From: a virus
IMG/VR virus record: IMGVR_UViG_3300028920_000040
Span: 1 to 64,000 of that record
Direction: 5' to 3' (one strand)
DNA length: 64,000 nt
Shown here one piece after another: positions 44,054 to 52,885 of this stretch (its first letter is position 1; the number at the start of each line of letters is the position of its first letter). The notes under the pieces were generated by a model. The model worked only from the letters and a program-made list of their open reading frames with translations, was not told the origin of the DNA and searched no databases. The translations under genes and the position numbers were made by a program.

Positions 44054-46636
44054 ATGGCTACTAATAACTTTTTAAAGTACTCTGGAATGACATATTCAGA
44101 GCTGATCAGTCAGATTAATGACAGACTATTGGCGGATAGTAGATTTGATAACTTCAGAGAATCAGCAATTGCACAAATGCTCATAGAGATTTTTGCTGGT
44201 GCTACTGATATTGTTAATTACTATCTAGATAGAAGAGCAGAAGAATGTTACTTTGATACGGCAAGACTTAGAAGTTCTGCCATACTTCTGTCCCGTCAAC
44301 TGGGCTATGTTGTAACGAGGGCGGTTCCTGCGTCTACAACTATAAAAACAAAAATTGCTGGTGACCTATCTACTCTATCAACACCAATAACTTCAGGAGA
44401 TAAACTTCAAGTTCCTGTTCACTCCGTTTTTAGTTATAATGGAAACGACTATATTTTAAAACAGACTTTTACTCATACATTTACCCAATCAGAAGTTGAT
44501 AATATTACTGTTCTCGGCGAAAATTTTGAGTTGGAAATTTCAACTGATGATAATGGAAATACAATATCTTTAGCTCAAGGAGAACTTAAAGAAAAAGTTA
44601 TTGATGGAAGCACAAATCCTTCCGTAGGTCAAATTTTTCAGGTATATAAAATTGAAGACGATACGTTTAGTAATATATATGGAACCAGTGATTATGATAT
44701 TCCGACGACAAGAGTTTGGGTAGGAAATAATAAAACAAACGCAACAGAATATGATATTGATAGAAGATCATTAATTAACTGGGAATCATTAGAAAGTCTA
44801 GCTGCAGGAACTTCTAAAGATGTATGTGTGATTAGAACTTCAACCGACGAAGATGTAGAAATTCTTTTTGGTGATAATCAATATGCAAGTGTTGGTGCGG
44901 CTACAAATCAAGACAATATTTTTATTCAGTATCTATCTACAGTTGGTTCTAAAGCAAATGAGGTTGGAGTCATTGGTCAGCAGATAGAATATGAAGGACA
45001 GATATTAGATCAGAATGGTCAGGACATAACCGAATTTATTACTTTTGAGTTTGTTACTAATATTACTGGTGGAGCAGATATGGAAAGTCTTGATTCAATC
45101 AAGAATAATGCTCCTGCAATTTATTATTCACTTGATAGACTTGTAACTAAAACAGACTATATTGCATATTTAAAATCATTAACAACTCCAATTAATATTC
45201 AGAATGCACTTGCTTGGGGCGAACAAGAAGAAGTTTTAAAACTTACAAACGGAGATGGTGTTATTGAAAAACTTTTTAATGTTGTTATGTTTAGTTGTCT
45301 TGGAGAATTATATAATATAAGCGTATCAGAATATTTTCCATATACTCAAGGAAATGGATTAGAAAATGTCGTCCTCGACGCGGATTTTGATGAAGATGCA
45401 ATTAATGCTCAAAGTTATTTCAATTTATATATTAGACAGGATGTAGTAAAACAATTAAACAGATATGAGGTTAGTGCATCATATTGGTGGTTAGCAAGTA
45501 GTAATCCAAGTACAAATGTGGGATCATATTATGAAGGGCAATATGGAGACTCTGCTGTATTAGAATTTGATTATACTTCAGATACTGCAGGAATAGGTTT
45601 GTCTGCTTCTGCAACATCGACTGTTGATATGACAACTCCTTCTTATAGTACATTTAATACTGTATCAGGAACTATGACTCAATATGCGACCGATCTTACA
45701 ACTGCTCTTACAGCAGTAACAGATAATAGAGGAGACTCCACAGCACAAAATTCAAATTATGGAAGTCCTGCATTTCCAGGAATAGAATGTACATATAATT
45801 CAATAGAAAACAGATTGGAAATTAGAACTGCAAACAGTGATGTTTGTTATATTTCAAATATAAGATATTCATCCGCAACAAATAATATTGCTTCTGATAC
45901 TGGTCTTAGTGCAAAATCAATGCAGAAGTTATACGAACAGACTTTTGAAGATATTAGTGATAATACATTAACGGTTATTAATAGTATTCAAGAAAGAAGT
46001 CAGGTAACAACAAGAGCAGTTTATATAAGTCCTATTATTCATAACCTTGTTGTTAGTGGAACTGTCTATGTTAATAATCTTTATGATAGAGAATCGTTAA
46101 GAACTGAATTAAATAATGATGTTTATGAATGGTTAAACATCAATGCAGATTTTAATGAAGATATTTATAAATCAAATATTATAGAAATTATTGAAGATAG
46201 TCCGGGTATAAGAAATGTCGATATGAACTTTGGTGCAGTAGCATTAACTCCTCCTGCAGGATATAGTACTTTTTCCACGGCGGCTATAGTTTCAGAAATT
46301 GATTCTTGGCCAGTTGTATCTGATAGATCAAGTATTGAAACTATTTTTATTGCTTATGTTAATTCTATAACTACTAATCCAACAGTAACTTCTGGGGGAG
46401 AAAGATGGTTCTTAGAAACTTGGGCAAAGGGATTTTATGATACATTGGTCGCACAAGGATATACAAGCTTTGCAGATAGTACTGCATTTATTAATTTAGT
46501 TACTGCAGTACATAAAGATTTTTCTGTTCAAATTAAAAATAGTTTAATTGATTCACAAGGTAATATTACAAACTATACAATTGGAAACGAAATTGTTAAA
46601 CTCACCATTACACTAAGTTATGTGTATGCGACGTAA
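44054..46636 (+). CDS. gp6: Baseplate wedge protein (T4 gp6-like)
   Basis: 860 residues, longer than T4 gp6 (660). The N-terminus FLKYSGMTYSELISQINDRL, IAQMLIEIFAGATDIVNYYL, DRRAEECYFDTARLRSSAIL is typical of gp6/gpJ. DVEILFGDNQYASVGA and LDSIKNNAPAIYYSLDRLVT, KTDYIAYLKS form the conserved middle. The region about 475-610 is an Asp/Ser/Thr-rich insertion with no T4 equivalent. gp6 dimers form the inner ring of the baseplate. GGAG precedes the start. Confidence 0.9.
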   Translation: MATNNFLKYSGMTYSELISQINDRLLADSRFDNFRESAIAQMLIEIFAGATDIVNYYLDRRAEECYFDTARLRSSAILLSRQLGYVVTRAVPASTTIKTKIAGDLSTLSTPITSGDKLQVPVHSVFSYNGNDYILKQTFTHTFTQSEVDNITVLGENFELEISTDDNGNTISLAQGELKEKVIDGSTNPSVGQIFQVYKIEDDTFSNIYGTSDYDIPTTRVWVGNNKTNATEYDIDRRSLINWESLESLAAGTSKDVCVIRTSTDEDVEILFGDNQYASVGAATNQDNIFIQYLSTVGSKANEVGVIGQQIEYEGQILDQNGQDITEFITFEFVTNITGGADMESLDSIKNNAPAIYYSLDRLVTKTDYIAYLKSLTTPINIQNALAWGEQEEVLKLTNGDGVIEKLFNVVMFSCLGELYNISVSEYFPYTQGNGLENVVLDADFDEDAINAQSYFNLYIRQDVVKQLNRYEVSASYWWLASSNPSTNVGSYYEGQYGDSAVLEFDYTSDTAGIGLSASATSTVDMTTPSYSTFNTVSGTMTQYATDLTTALTAVTDNRGDSTAQNSNYGSPAFPGIECTYNSIENRLEIRTANSDVCYISNIRYSSATNNIASDTGLSAKSMQKLYEQTFEDISDNTLTVINSIQERSQVTTRAVYISPIIHNLVVSGTVYVNNLYDRESLRTELNNDVYEWLNINADFNEDIYKSNIIEIIEDSPGIRNVDMNFGAVALTPPAGYSTFSTAAIVSEIDSWPVVSDRSSIETIFIAYVNSITTNPTVTSGGERWFLETWAKGFYDTLVAQGYTSFADSTAFINLVTAVHKDFSVQIKNSLIDSQGNITNYTIGNEIVKLTITLSYVYAT

Positions 46637-46643
46637 ATAAATT

Positions 46644-48977
46644 ATGGCATATTGGGTAGACATAAATAACTCTTATTCATCGACTGGTGCTGGTACTAGT
46701 GTATCTCCATTTAGTTGGTCTCAATTCATAACTGATTTAGCAGATGCTTCTTTAAGTACTAGAACATATTATGTATCTGGTACTAGAACATTATCAACCA
46801 ATACAACTATAACAATTGACTCTATTGATACGTCTACTACAGGCGCATCAGTCGTTACTATTAATGATTGGGATGGCGAGCCTTGGAGAATTATAGGAGA
46901 TGCTAGTGTAGGAATTATTAATATTAATTCTTCTTATGTTAGATATCTTTATTTGCGCGGAGGTATGATCCAAGGAACTAAAAGTGGATTTTTCTCCACT
47001 ATATATTGTGCATCTACTCCATCTTCTTTTTGCGATGTTACAATCGATTCGATGTGGATTAATTTTTATACTTCATTTGTAATTCGTAATTATGATGATG
47101 TATATGTTTATAATAGTTTACTTAGTGATACTAATCAAGGATTGGTTGGTTCTAATCCAGGATCGTTTGGAGTTTATAATAGCGATACCGCAACAATAAG
47201 AAATACTATATTGGCAATAGGAGCATTTAGTGCTCCAGATTCGACAAATACATTAGACAATGTTGTTTCTACAAGAGTGGCTTTTCCTATTACAATAGGA
47301 TCATCTATTGATACAAGTAGTTCTGTTCAACTTGATTGGGAATCAGACCCAATTGTTTCATCTGCGGTAAATTTATTAAGCGCTTCTAATATAAGTTATC
47401 TTACATCCTCTTTTGATGGAATATCTGCAACTGGAAATGCATCACCCGCATTATCATATACATGGTTTGATGGAACAAGAGATGGAGTCGGAGCACTTTA
47501 TTTTCCAACGATTACAGTAAGTGCTTCTGCTACTCCTTCATCTGCCGCCGCGGGTGATACTATAACGATTGATATAAATGATGTTTTTACAGAATTTAGT
47601 GCTTCGAGTGCAACATTTAATTTTGGCGATTCAACAAGTACGACTGTAAATGAACCATCAGCAACTCATGTTTATTCTGCTGTTGATGATTATAGTGTTA
47701 CTGTTTCTGTTCTTTCTAAGAATGAATGGTATAGTTCTGTATCTGATGCTATAACAGTTTCTATATCTGCTGGTGATGCATCGGCGACATTTGAATTTTT
47801 AGATTCTGATACTTCTGCAGTAACAACTTCTGCTGAAACATATACTGACGTTTTAATGTCAGCAACAATAGTTAGTGGTGATGTTGTTTCTTATATAATG
47901 GACTGGGGAGATGGTACATCTTCTACATATACAGGATCAGACCCGATAAGTACTATTCCAGTATTAACACACCAATATATTTCATCGGGAAGTCTTACAG
48001 GAACAATTAGTGTTAATAATAGAAATCCTTTTAATAAAAGTTTAAATACATATATTAGAACTCCGACGACATATTATGTAGATATTAATAATTCATATAC
48101 TTCTTCAGGTAATGGATTATTAGCAACCCCATTAAATTATTCTCAATTCAAGACTACAATTGAGGATGGTGGAGATGGAGAATTTGGAGATATATTTAAA
48201 TTAAAGGGATATAGAGAATTAACATATGGTACGGATTTTGTTAATAGTTTAATATTAATAGCCGATCCAACTCTTTCGTTTGTAATTGATGCTTGGGATT
48301 TATCTGCATATGGTCCTTGGATGATCTCGCCGGAAATTTATCCGGGCGCATTAACATCAATATTGTCATTTAAGAACAGTACTCTTAAAAATGGAATTTT
48401 ATATAATAGAGTTTACTTTGATAATAGAGGAGTTATTTTTTATCTTTCTTCAATGAAAGATACTTTCGTTGTTAATCAAGGAACAAATAGTAGAATTATT
48501 CTTTCTCCAAGTACACAATTAAGCGGTACTCCTATTAGTGGGTGTGATATTATTGGTTCGACATTATATTGTGAAAATGGATATAGAGATAATGCAGATC
48601 AAGCATACGATATAAATCTTACTGACTCTGTATTTGTTGGATTTGAAAATCAAGTTAGTGGAACATATTTTACTAGTGCAACAGTAAATATAACTAACAG
48701 TACTTTTACAGACGATGCTTCTTCATTATTATCAGGATTTAATATTGGTACGAGCGCGAGTTCACAATATGGATGGACTGCTCCAACAGATTATCCGTTT
48801 ACTCCTACTAATGAAGCATATGGACAATCACTAGATTGGCTATTACTAAATAAAAGAGCTTTAAGACCATTCTCTGGAATTACAACTCCTCCAAATCCTG
48901 GTGATGGATATGATACATATCCGGGTTATACAACTGGATTATTTGGAAATTCTAGAAAAGACTATGAGGCACCATAA
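46644..48977 (+). CDS. Modular adhesin-like structural protein with PKD domains
   Basis: 777 residues. A module beginning YWVDINNSYSSTGAG-TSVSPF occurs at the N-terminus and again near 478 (YYVDINNSYTSSGNG). It precedes a beta-helix-like region rich in Asn, Ser and Thr. Between the copies lie two PKD-like beta-sandwich domains with FNFGDSTSTT (about 326-335) and DWGDGTSST (420-428). It ends YTTGLFGNSRKDYEAP. Related modules occur in the proteins at 49606 and 51334. Likely an exposed baseplate or fibre protein binding carbohydrates or other proteins. There is no clear ribosome site; the start lies 8 bases after gp6. Confidence 0.7.
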   Translation: MAYWVDINNSYSSTGAGTSVSPFSWSQFITDLADASLSTRTYYVSGTRTLSTNTTITIDSIDTSTTGASVVTINDWDGEPWRIIGDASVGIININSSYVRYLYLRGGMIQGTKSGFFSTIYCASTPSSFCDVTIDSMWINFYTSFVIRNYDDVYVYNSLLSDTNQGLVGSNPGSFGVYNSDTATIRNTILAIGAFSAPDSTNTLDNVVSTRVAFPITIGSSIDTSSSVQLDWESDPIVSSAVNLLSASNISYLTSSFDGISATGNASPALSYTWFDGTRDGVGALYFPTITVSASATPSSAAAGDTITIDINDVFTEFSASSATFNFGDSTSTTVNEPSATHVYSAVDDYSVTVSVLSKNEWYSSVSDAITVSISAGDASATFEFLDSDTSAVTTSAETYTDVLMSATIVSGDVVSYIMDWGDGTSSTYTGSDPISTIPVLTHQYISSGSLTGTISVNNRNPFNKSLNTYIRTPTTYYVDINNSYTSSGNGLLATPLNYSQFKTTIEDGGDGEFGDIFKLKGYRELTYGTDFVNSLILIADPTLSFVIDAWDLSAYGPWMISPEIYPGALTSILSFKNSTLKNGILYNRVYFDNRGVIFYLSSMKDTFVVNQGTNSRIILSPSTQLSGTPISGCDIIGSTLYCENGYRDNADQAYDINLTDSVFVGFENQVSGTYFTSATVNITNSTFTDDASSLLSGFNIGTSASSQYGWTAPTDYPFTPTNEAYGQSLDWLLLNKRALRPFSGITTPPNPGDGYDTYPGYTTGLFGNSRKDYEAP

Positions 48978-49609
48978 TGAATTTTTTGCAGATTTGGATT
49001 GGTAAGAAACCTAATAAGAAAATTTTAAAATGTATGGAAACAGTTATTGATAAAGTAACTGATAATGATACTTATACATTGATATCAAATAAAAATTTTC
49101 TTAGTAAAATTAAGACAACAAATATAGATTGGATAAATATAGAAGAATATGAATTTAAAATGATGAAGTCGAATAAAATTATTAAAATGATAATAGAATT
49201 TTGTAGATTAAATGATAATCATTTTTATAGATCGTGTAGATCAGATTTAATAAGACTTTGGGAAGCTTCTCGTAAAAATAATTTATTTTATCTTGATACT
49301 GATGTAGAATTAAAAAAGATACCAGATTTTATTAATAATAAAATACCTTATATAGCAGGAATAAAAAGAAAAAGAAAAATTAAAAAAGATTATTTTATAA
49401 TATACAATAATAATAATAAGAAATTTTTTAAAGAACTTCTTAGTGAAATTGTTAATCAATGTTATTATCCTAGAAGAAAACGTCTTATTAGATGCGAAAT
49501 TAATAGAATGTGGATATATAATAAATTACAATATAAAGACAAAACAATGATTATAGACAATATTAATTTTAAACATTTAAATATGTATCAACAACGGAAA
49601 GATAAATGA
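48977..49609 (+). CDS. Glycosyltransferase with DXD sugar-binding region (GT32-like)
   Basis: 210 residues. The start shares a base with the preceding adhesin stop (TAATG) and the end overlaps the next adhesin gene (ATGA). MNFLQIWIGKKPNKKILKCM is the typical IWIG start. CRSDLIRLWEASRKNNLFYL followed by DTDV (107-110) is the Gly_transf_sug signature, with DxD for the metal and nucleotide sugar. Locked between two adhesin genes by overlaps, it probably glycosylates one or both. Low GC and very many Asn/Lys codons set it apart from its neighbours. Confidence 0.8.
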   Translation: MNFLQIWIGKKPNKKILKCMETVIDKVTDNDTYTLISNKNFLSKIKTTNIDWINIEEYEFKMMKSNKIIKMIIEFCRLNDNHFYRSCRSDLIRLWEASRKNNLFYLDTDVELKKIPDFINNKIPYIAGIKRKRKIKKDYFIIYNNNNKKFFKELLSEIVNQCYYPRRKRLIRCEINRMWIYNKLQYKDKTMIIDNINFKHLNMYQQRKDK

Positions 49610-51333
49610 GTACATATTATTCAAATATAGATAATAGTTATAATACTACAAGCGGCGACGGTACTTTAGGCGATCCTTGGAATAAAGATCAACTTGAAGA
49701 TTTTTTTGATAAAGATTTATCTGCTAATCCTGGTGTATCTGTTTCGGATGGTGATATTATAAAATTAAGAGGAGAATGGATTGAACCAACGGGCAATGCT
49801 GTTTTATATACTGATGTTTCTGCTATTGACTTTACTATTGAGGCGTGGGATTTAGAAACATATGGTCCTTGGAAAATAGCAGGAGAAACGCCGTCCGACA
49901 GTGTGCGCATGTATATGTCTACTGATTTCATCTCCCCAGCAGTTAGTGGTACTGTTACAATTAAAGATGGTGTTATTCGAGGCCCAGAAATTGATGTAAT
50001 TACTCCACACATTATTATCGATTATATTATCAAAAATACAATATTTATAAATAATTTTAATATTCAGAAAGATAATACAATTGGAGGACAAGATTATATT
50101 TACGGCTGTACTTTTAGTAATGTCCCAGAAATTAATATGGTTAATTATAATGAGTCGGATAATATTATAAACTTTAACGATTCTGTTTTTTATAATAGTA
50201 TTGTATATAGTGGTGGTGATTATAATACTATGAATTATAATAGTTGTACTTTTTCTGGAACATCCGCAGATATTTTTAATGGTATAGATACTTCTGCAAT
50301 AAATATTTCATCATGTAATTTTGAATGGGTACCATCTACAACTATGCCATCTTTTAATAATATAACAATTGCTAATAAAGAAGCGTTAAGTTGTATGAAA
50401 ATGGGATTAGAATATTCTGTCAATCCAAGAAGAGGAATATGGACAACATTAAAGTCGCTGCCTTTTACATATGGAGATGATTATCCATATGGATTATTTG
50501 GATATAATAGACTTGGTCCCGGCGCATTATATTTTGGTGATGGGATGTATGTTGATTTAAGTGCCTCTGTCTCGGGAACTGGAACATCAGCTTCGCCATT
50601 TAATGGTACGGAAGTTCAAGAATTATATAATGGTACTATAGTATATTCGTGGGCCAATGGAGTTCATCCAAGAGATATTATAATTTTAAGAGGCAGTTTA
50701 GATCAGCCAACTAACATTGATTTTAATAAAGAATATACAAATATTTCGATGGCACCATGGGATTATGATTTATACGGACCGTGGAGAATGAAATCGGACG
50801 CGTCAATTCTTCTTGGTCCGACCGATTTCGGCGACGATACCCGGGGCGATTGTATAATTATAGGGGCTATTTTAAGTGCCGCTAATACTATATCTATAGG
50901 ATATGCTAATATAGCAAATGTATTTTTTAATGCAACAGATGCTACGTATGCTGTATCCATGTGGGGCAATACTCAAGTTCGTGGTATAAGTGGATGTACT
51001 ATTTTTACTAATGGAACTGTAATTAGTTTTAGTCATCATAGCGCAGGAGAAACCAATTGGATTTTTAAGGATACTATAATAGAAGGAGTATTAGATAATA
51101 ATGGGGTTATTTGTAATGTTTCTGCCGATAATATGGTGACAGATTCGGCCGATGCTAATTATTTTTCAGCAGCGGCTACACCTGTTACAACATATGTTGA
51201 AACAGGGGATGTAGAATACGGATGGACTCCTTTTACTGTTCCTGCCTGGGACGATCCAAAAGAATCATATTCATACCAATCACTAACATCCGGCGCGAGC
51301 TCGATATCAATTTCTGGTTCAGGAGAATGGTAA
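49606..51333 (+). CDS. Modular adhesin-like structural protein, beta-helix
   Basis: 575 residues with GGAAAG upstream. Two copies of the module seen at 46644 are present: STYYSNIDNSYNTTSGDGTL at the N-terminus and GMYVDLSASVSGTGTSASPF near 307. Each is followed by GDIIKLRG or RDIIILRG and the block AWDLETYGPWKIAGE or PWDYDLYGPWRMKSD, then beta-helix-like coils. Between them is YPYGLFGYNRLGPGALYFGD, which recurs in modified form in the next protein. Probably a surface-exposed baseplate or fibre component. Confidence 0.7.
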   Translation: MSTYYSNIDNSYNTTSGDGTLGDPWNKDQLEDFFDKDLSANPGVSVSDGDIIKLRGEWIEPTGNAVLYTDVSAIDFTIEAWDLETYGPWKIAGETPSDSVRMYMSTDFISPAVSGTVTIKDGVIRGPEIDVITPHIIIDYIIKNTIFINNFNIQKDNTIGGQDYIYGCTFSNVPEINMVNYNESDNIINFNDSVFYNSIVYSGGDYNTMNYNSCTFSGTSADIFNGIDTSAINISSCNFEWVPSTTMPSFNNITIANKEALSCMKMGLEYSVNPRRGIWTTLKSLPFTYGDDYPYGLFGYNRLGPGALYFGDGMYVDLSASVSGTGTSASPFNGTEVQELYNGTIVYSWANGVHPRDIIILRGSLDQPTNIDFNKEYTNISMAPWDYDLYGPWRMKSDASILLGPTDFGDDTRGDCIIIGAILSAANTISIGYANIANVFFNATDATYAVSMWGNTQVRGISGCTIFTNGTVISFSHHSAGETNWIFKDTIIEGVLDNNGVICNVSADNMVTDSADANYFSAAATPVTTYVETGDVEYGWTPFTVPAWDDPKESYSYQSLTSGASSISISGSGEW

Positions 51334-51852
51334 ATGTCTTATTATAGTACTGGATTATGGGGAGAACCTAGAATTGGTGTAGGCGCGTTCTATTTTGATG
51401 CGTCTAGTACTGGTCATATTGGTGCATTCTACTTTGGTGACATAGAGGTTAATTTAAGCGCCGACGTTGCAGAGATAACTGTAACAGGATTAGAACCAAC
51501 GATAACTGCTGTTATTTCAACTCCTGCAACTGTTACTCCTCCTCCTGCATTAATAATAGTCACTGGAAATATTCCTGCACAAATAATTGCAATAAAATAT
51601 CTTGCAGTAGATTTTGTTGGAGTGCCTGTAAGAGGACCATCACCATTAGTCGTAAGATTTACAGCAACTACGACTTTAGATGGAGAGACTGCTTCTCTAT
51701 ATAATATAACTGGATATCGTTGGTATTTTGATTATGATAATTACCCAGCAGTTTATGAAACATCGACAACGAATGTGATTGAACATACATATACTGGAAC
51801 ATACGCACAAAAATTTACAGTAAAATGTTGTGTAGAATTAGAACTTAAGTAG
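51334..51852 (+). CDS. Small adhesin-like protein with PKD-like domain
   Basis: 172 residues, starting directly after the previous stop with GGAG upstream. Residues 1-40 (YYSTGLWGEPRIGVGAFYFD, then HIGAFYFGDIEVNLSA) match the GLFG-x-x-R-x-G-x-GALYF module of the two preceding proteins, duplicated. The C-terminus has GYRWYFDYDNYP and NVIEHTYTGTYAQKFTVKCC, a PKD-like beta-sandwich. It could be a free-standing tip or cap domain of the same fibre system, or the product of a split of a longer gene. Confidence 0.65.
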   Translation: MSYYSTGLWGEPRIGVGAFYFDASSTGHIGAFYFGDIEVNLSADVAEITVTGLEPTITAVISTPATVTPPPALIIVTGNIPAQIIAIKYLAVDFVGVPVRGPSPLVVRFTATTTLDGETASLYNITGYRWYFDYDNYPAVYETSTTNVIEHTYTGTYAQKFTVKCCVELELK

Positions 51853-51861
51853 GAGATAATA

Positions 51862-52836
51862 ATGTCTGATCTTTCTGCATGTAAATCAAGAGAAGAATAT
51901 ATTAGTCTTTGCGGACCTGATGTAACCAGGTACGGCGACGATCGTTATATTAATCTTGTAGATTATCTTCCACTATATTTAAAAGGTTCTGATGTTGAAA
52001 CATTTACTCAATTCTTTCAAGATTTTCTTAATGAAATGTTTGATGGTGTTGGTGGATCGAGTATTTCTTCTACTGATCTTGATGTGACTACAACATATGG
52101 TGCCAGCGGAACCATGAGTGGATCATATACTTTTGATAGTAGTGCAATGCCTACAAGTGCTTCAGAAGTACAAGAATATGATATATCAGCATCAACTGTT
52201 GATAAAATATCTATACTTGAAAAAGTAAAGAGATTAACAGAGCTTCATGATCCTGATTTAATTGATATAGAGTATATACAATTTTTTGCAAAGAATTTAG
52301 GATATAATATTAATTTGACAAGAGATCAAATTGGAGTTGGTTCTGATGTAGGAAATTTAGCAACTCTTGATCCGACAGCATGTTCAGCAACAGATCAAAG
52401 TAAATATCTTAGATTTATGGTTAGAAATTTACCTAATTGGTATAAGATTAAGTCGACTAATAATGCAGTAAAGATAATGCTTTATTCGTTTGGGCTTATT
52501 GGAGATATAGTAGAATACTATACAAATCAATATAACACAAATGGAAATTGGGTATTGGATTATGATGGAAGCCTTACTGATATTCCAAATGATTATTTCC
52601 CAACTCCTCACTTTGCCGTAGTTGTTAATGTAGATGAAAGTGCGAATATTTCTTTAGATGCGGCTAGGAGAGAAAAAATTCTTGCCGCTATTGAATCAAT
52701 AAGACCTATTAATACAGTTTTTGAACAGTTGTCTGCATATATGTTAAGGACTATTACATTATATGCTGGATTAGTCACTAGGTTTAATAAGTATATTAAA
52801 ATAACCTCAAATGGTTATTCGGACTATTGGGTATAG
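51862..52836 (+). CDS. Baseplate wedge protein (gpI / gp7 C-terminal-like)
   Basis: 324 residues with AGGAG upstream. YINLVDYLPLYLKGSDVETF, TQFFQDFLNEMFDG at the start, then VKRLTELHDPDLIDIEYIQF, FAKNLGYNI, and RFMVRNLPNWYKIKSTNNAV, KIMLYSFGLIG match tail protein I of P2-type baseplates, which corresponds to part of T4 gp7. FAVVVNVDE and IESIRPINTVFEQL complete the pattern. It follows gp25 and gp6 in the same order as gpW-gpJ-gpI, although adhesin genes are inserted between. Confidence 0.75.
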   Translation: MSDLSACKSREEYISLCGPDVTRYGDDRYINLVDYLPLYLKGSDVETFTQFFQDFLNEMFDGVGGSSISSTDLDVTTTYGASGTMSGSYTFDSSAMPTSASEVQEYDISASTVDKISILEKVKRLTELHDPDLIDIEYIQFFAKNLGYNINLTRDQIGVGSDVGNLATLDPTACSATDQSKYLRFMVRNLPNWYKIKSTNNAVKIMLYSFGLIGDIVEYYTNQYNTNGNWVLDYDGSLTDIPNDYFPTPHFAVVVNVDESANISLDAARREKILAAIESIRPINTVFEQLSAYMLRTITLYAGLVTRFNKYIKITSNGYSDYWV

Positions 52837-52842
52837 TCTTAT

Positions 52843-52850
52843 TATAAATA
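52843..52850 (+). promoter_or_regulatory. Late promoter TATAAATA
   Basis: Exact octamer 36 bases before the start at 52886, in the 49-base gap after the wedge protein. Confidence 0.6.
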
Positions 52851-52885
52851 ATTAAGATAGAACCAAATACAAGGAGATAGATAGA

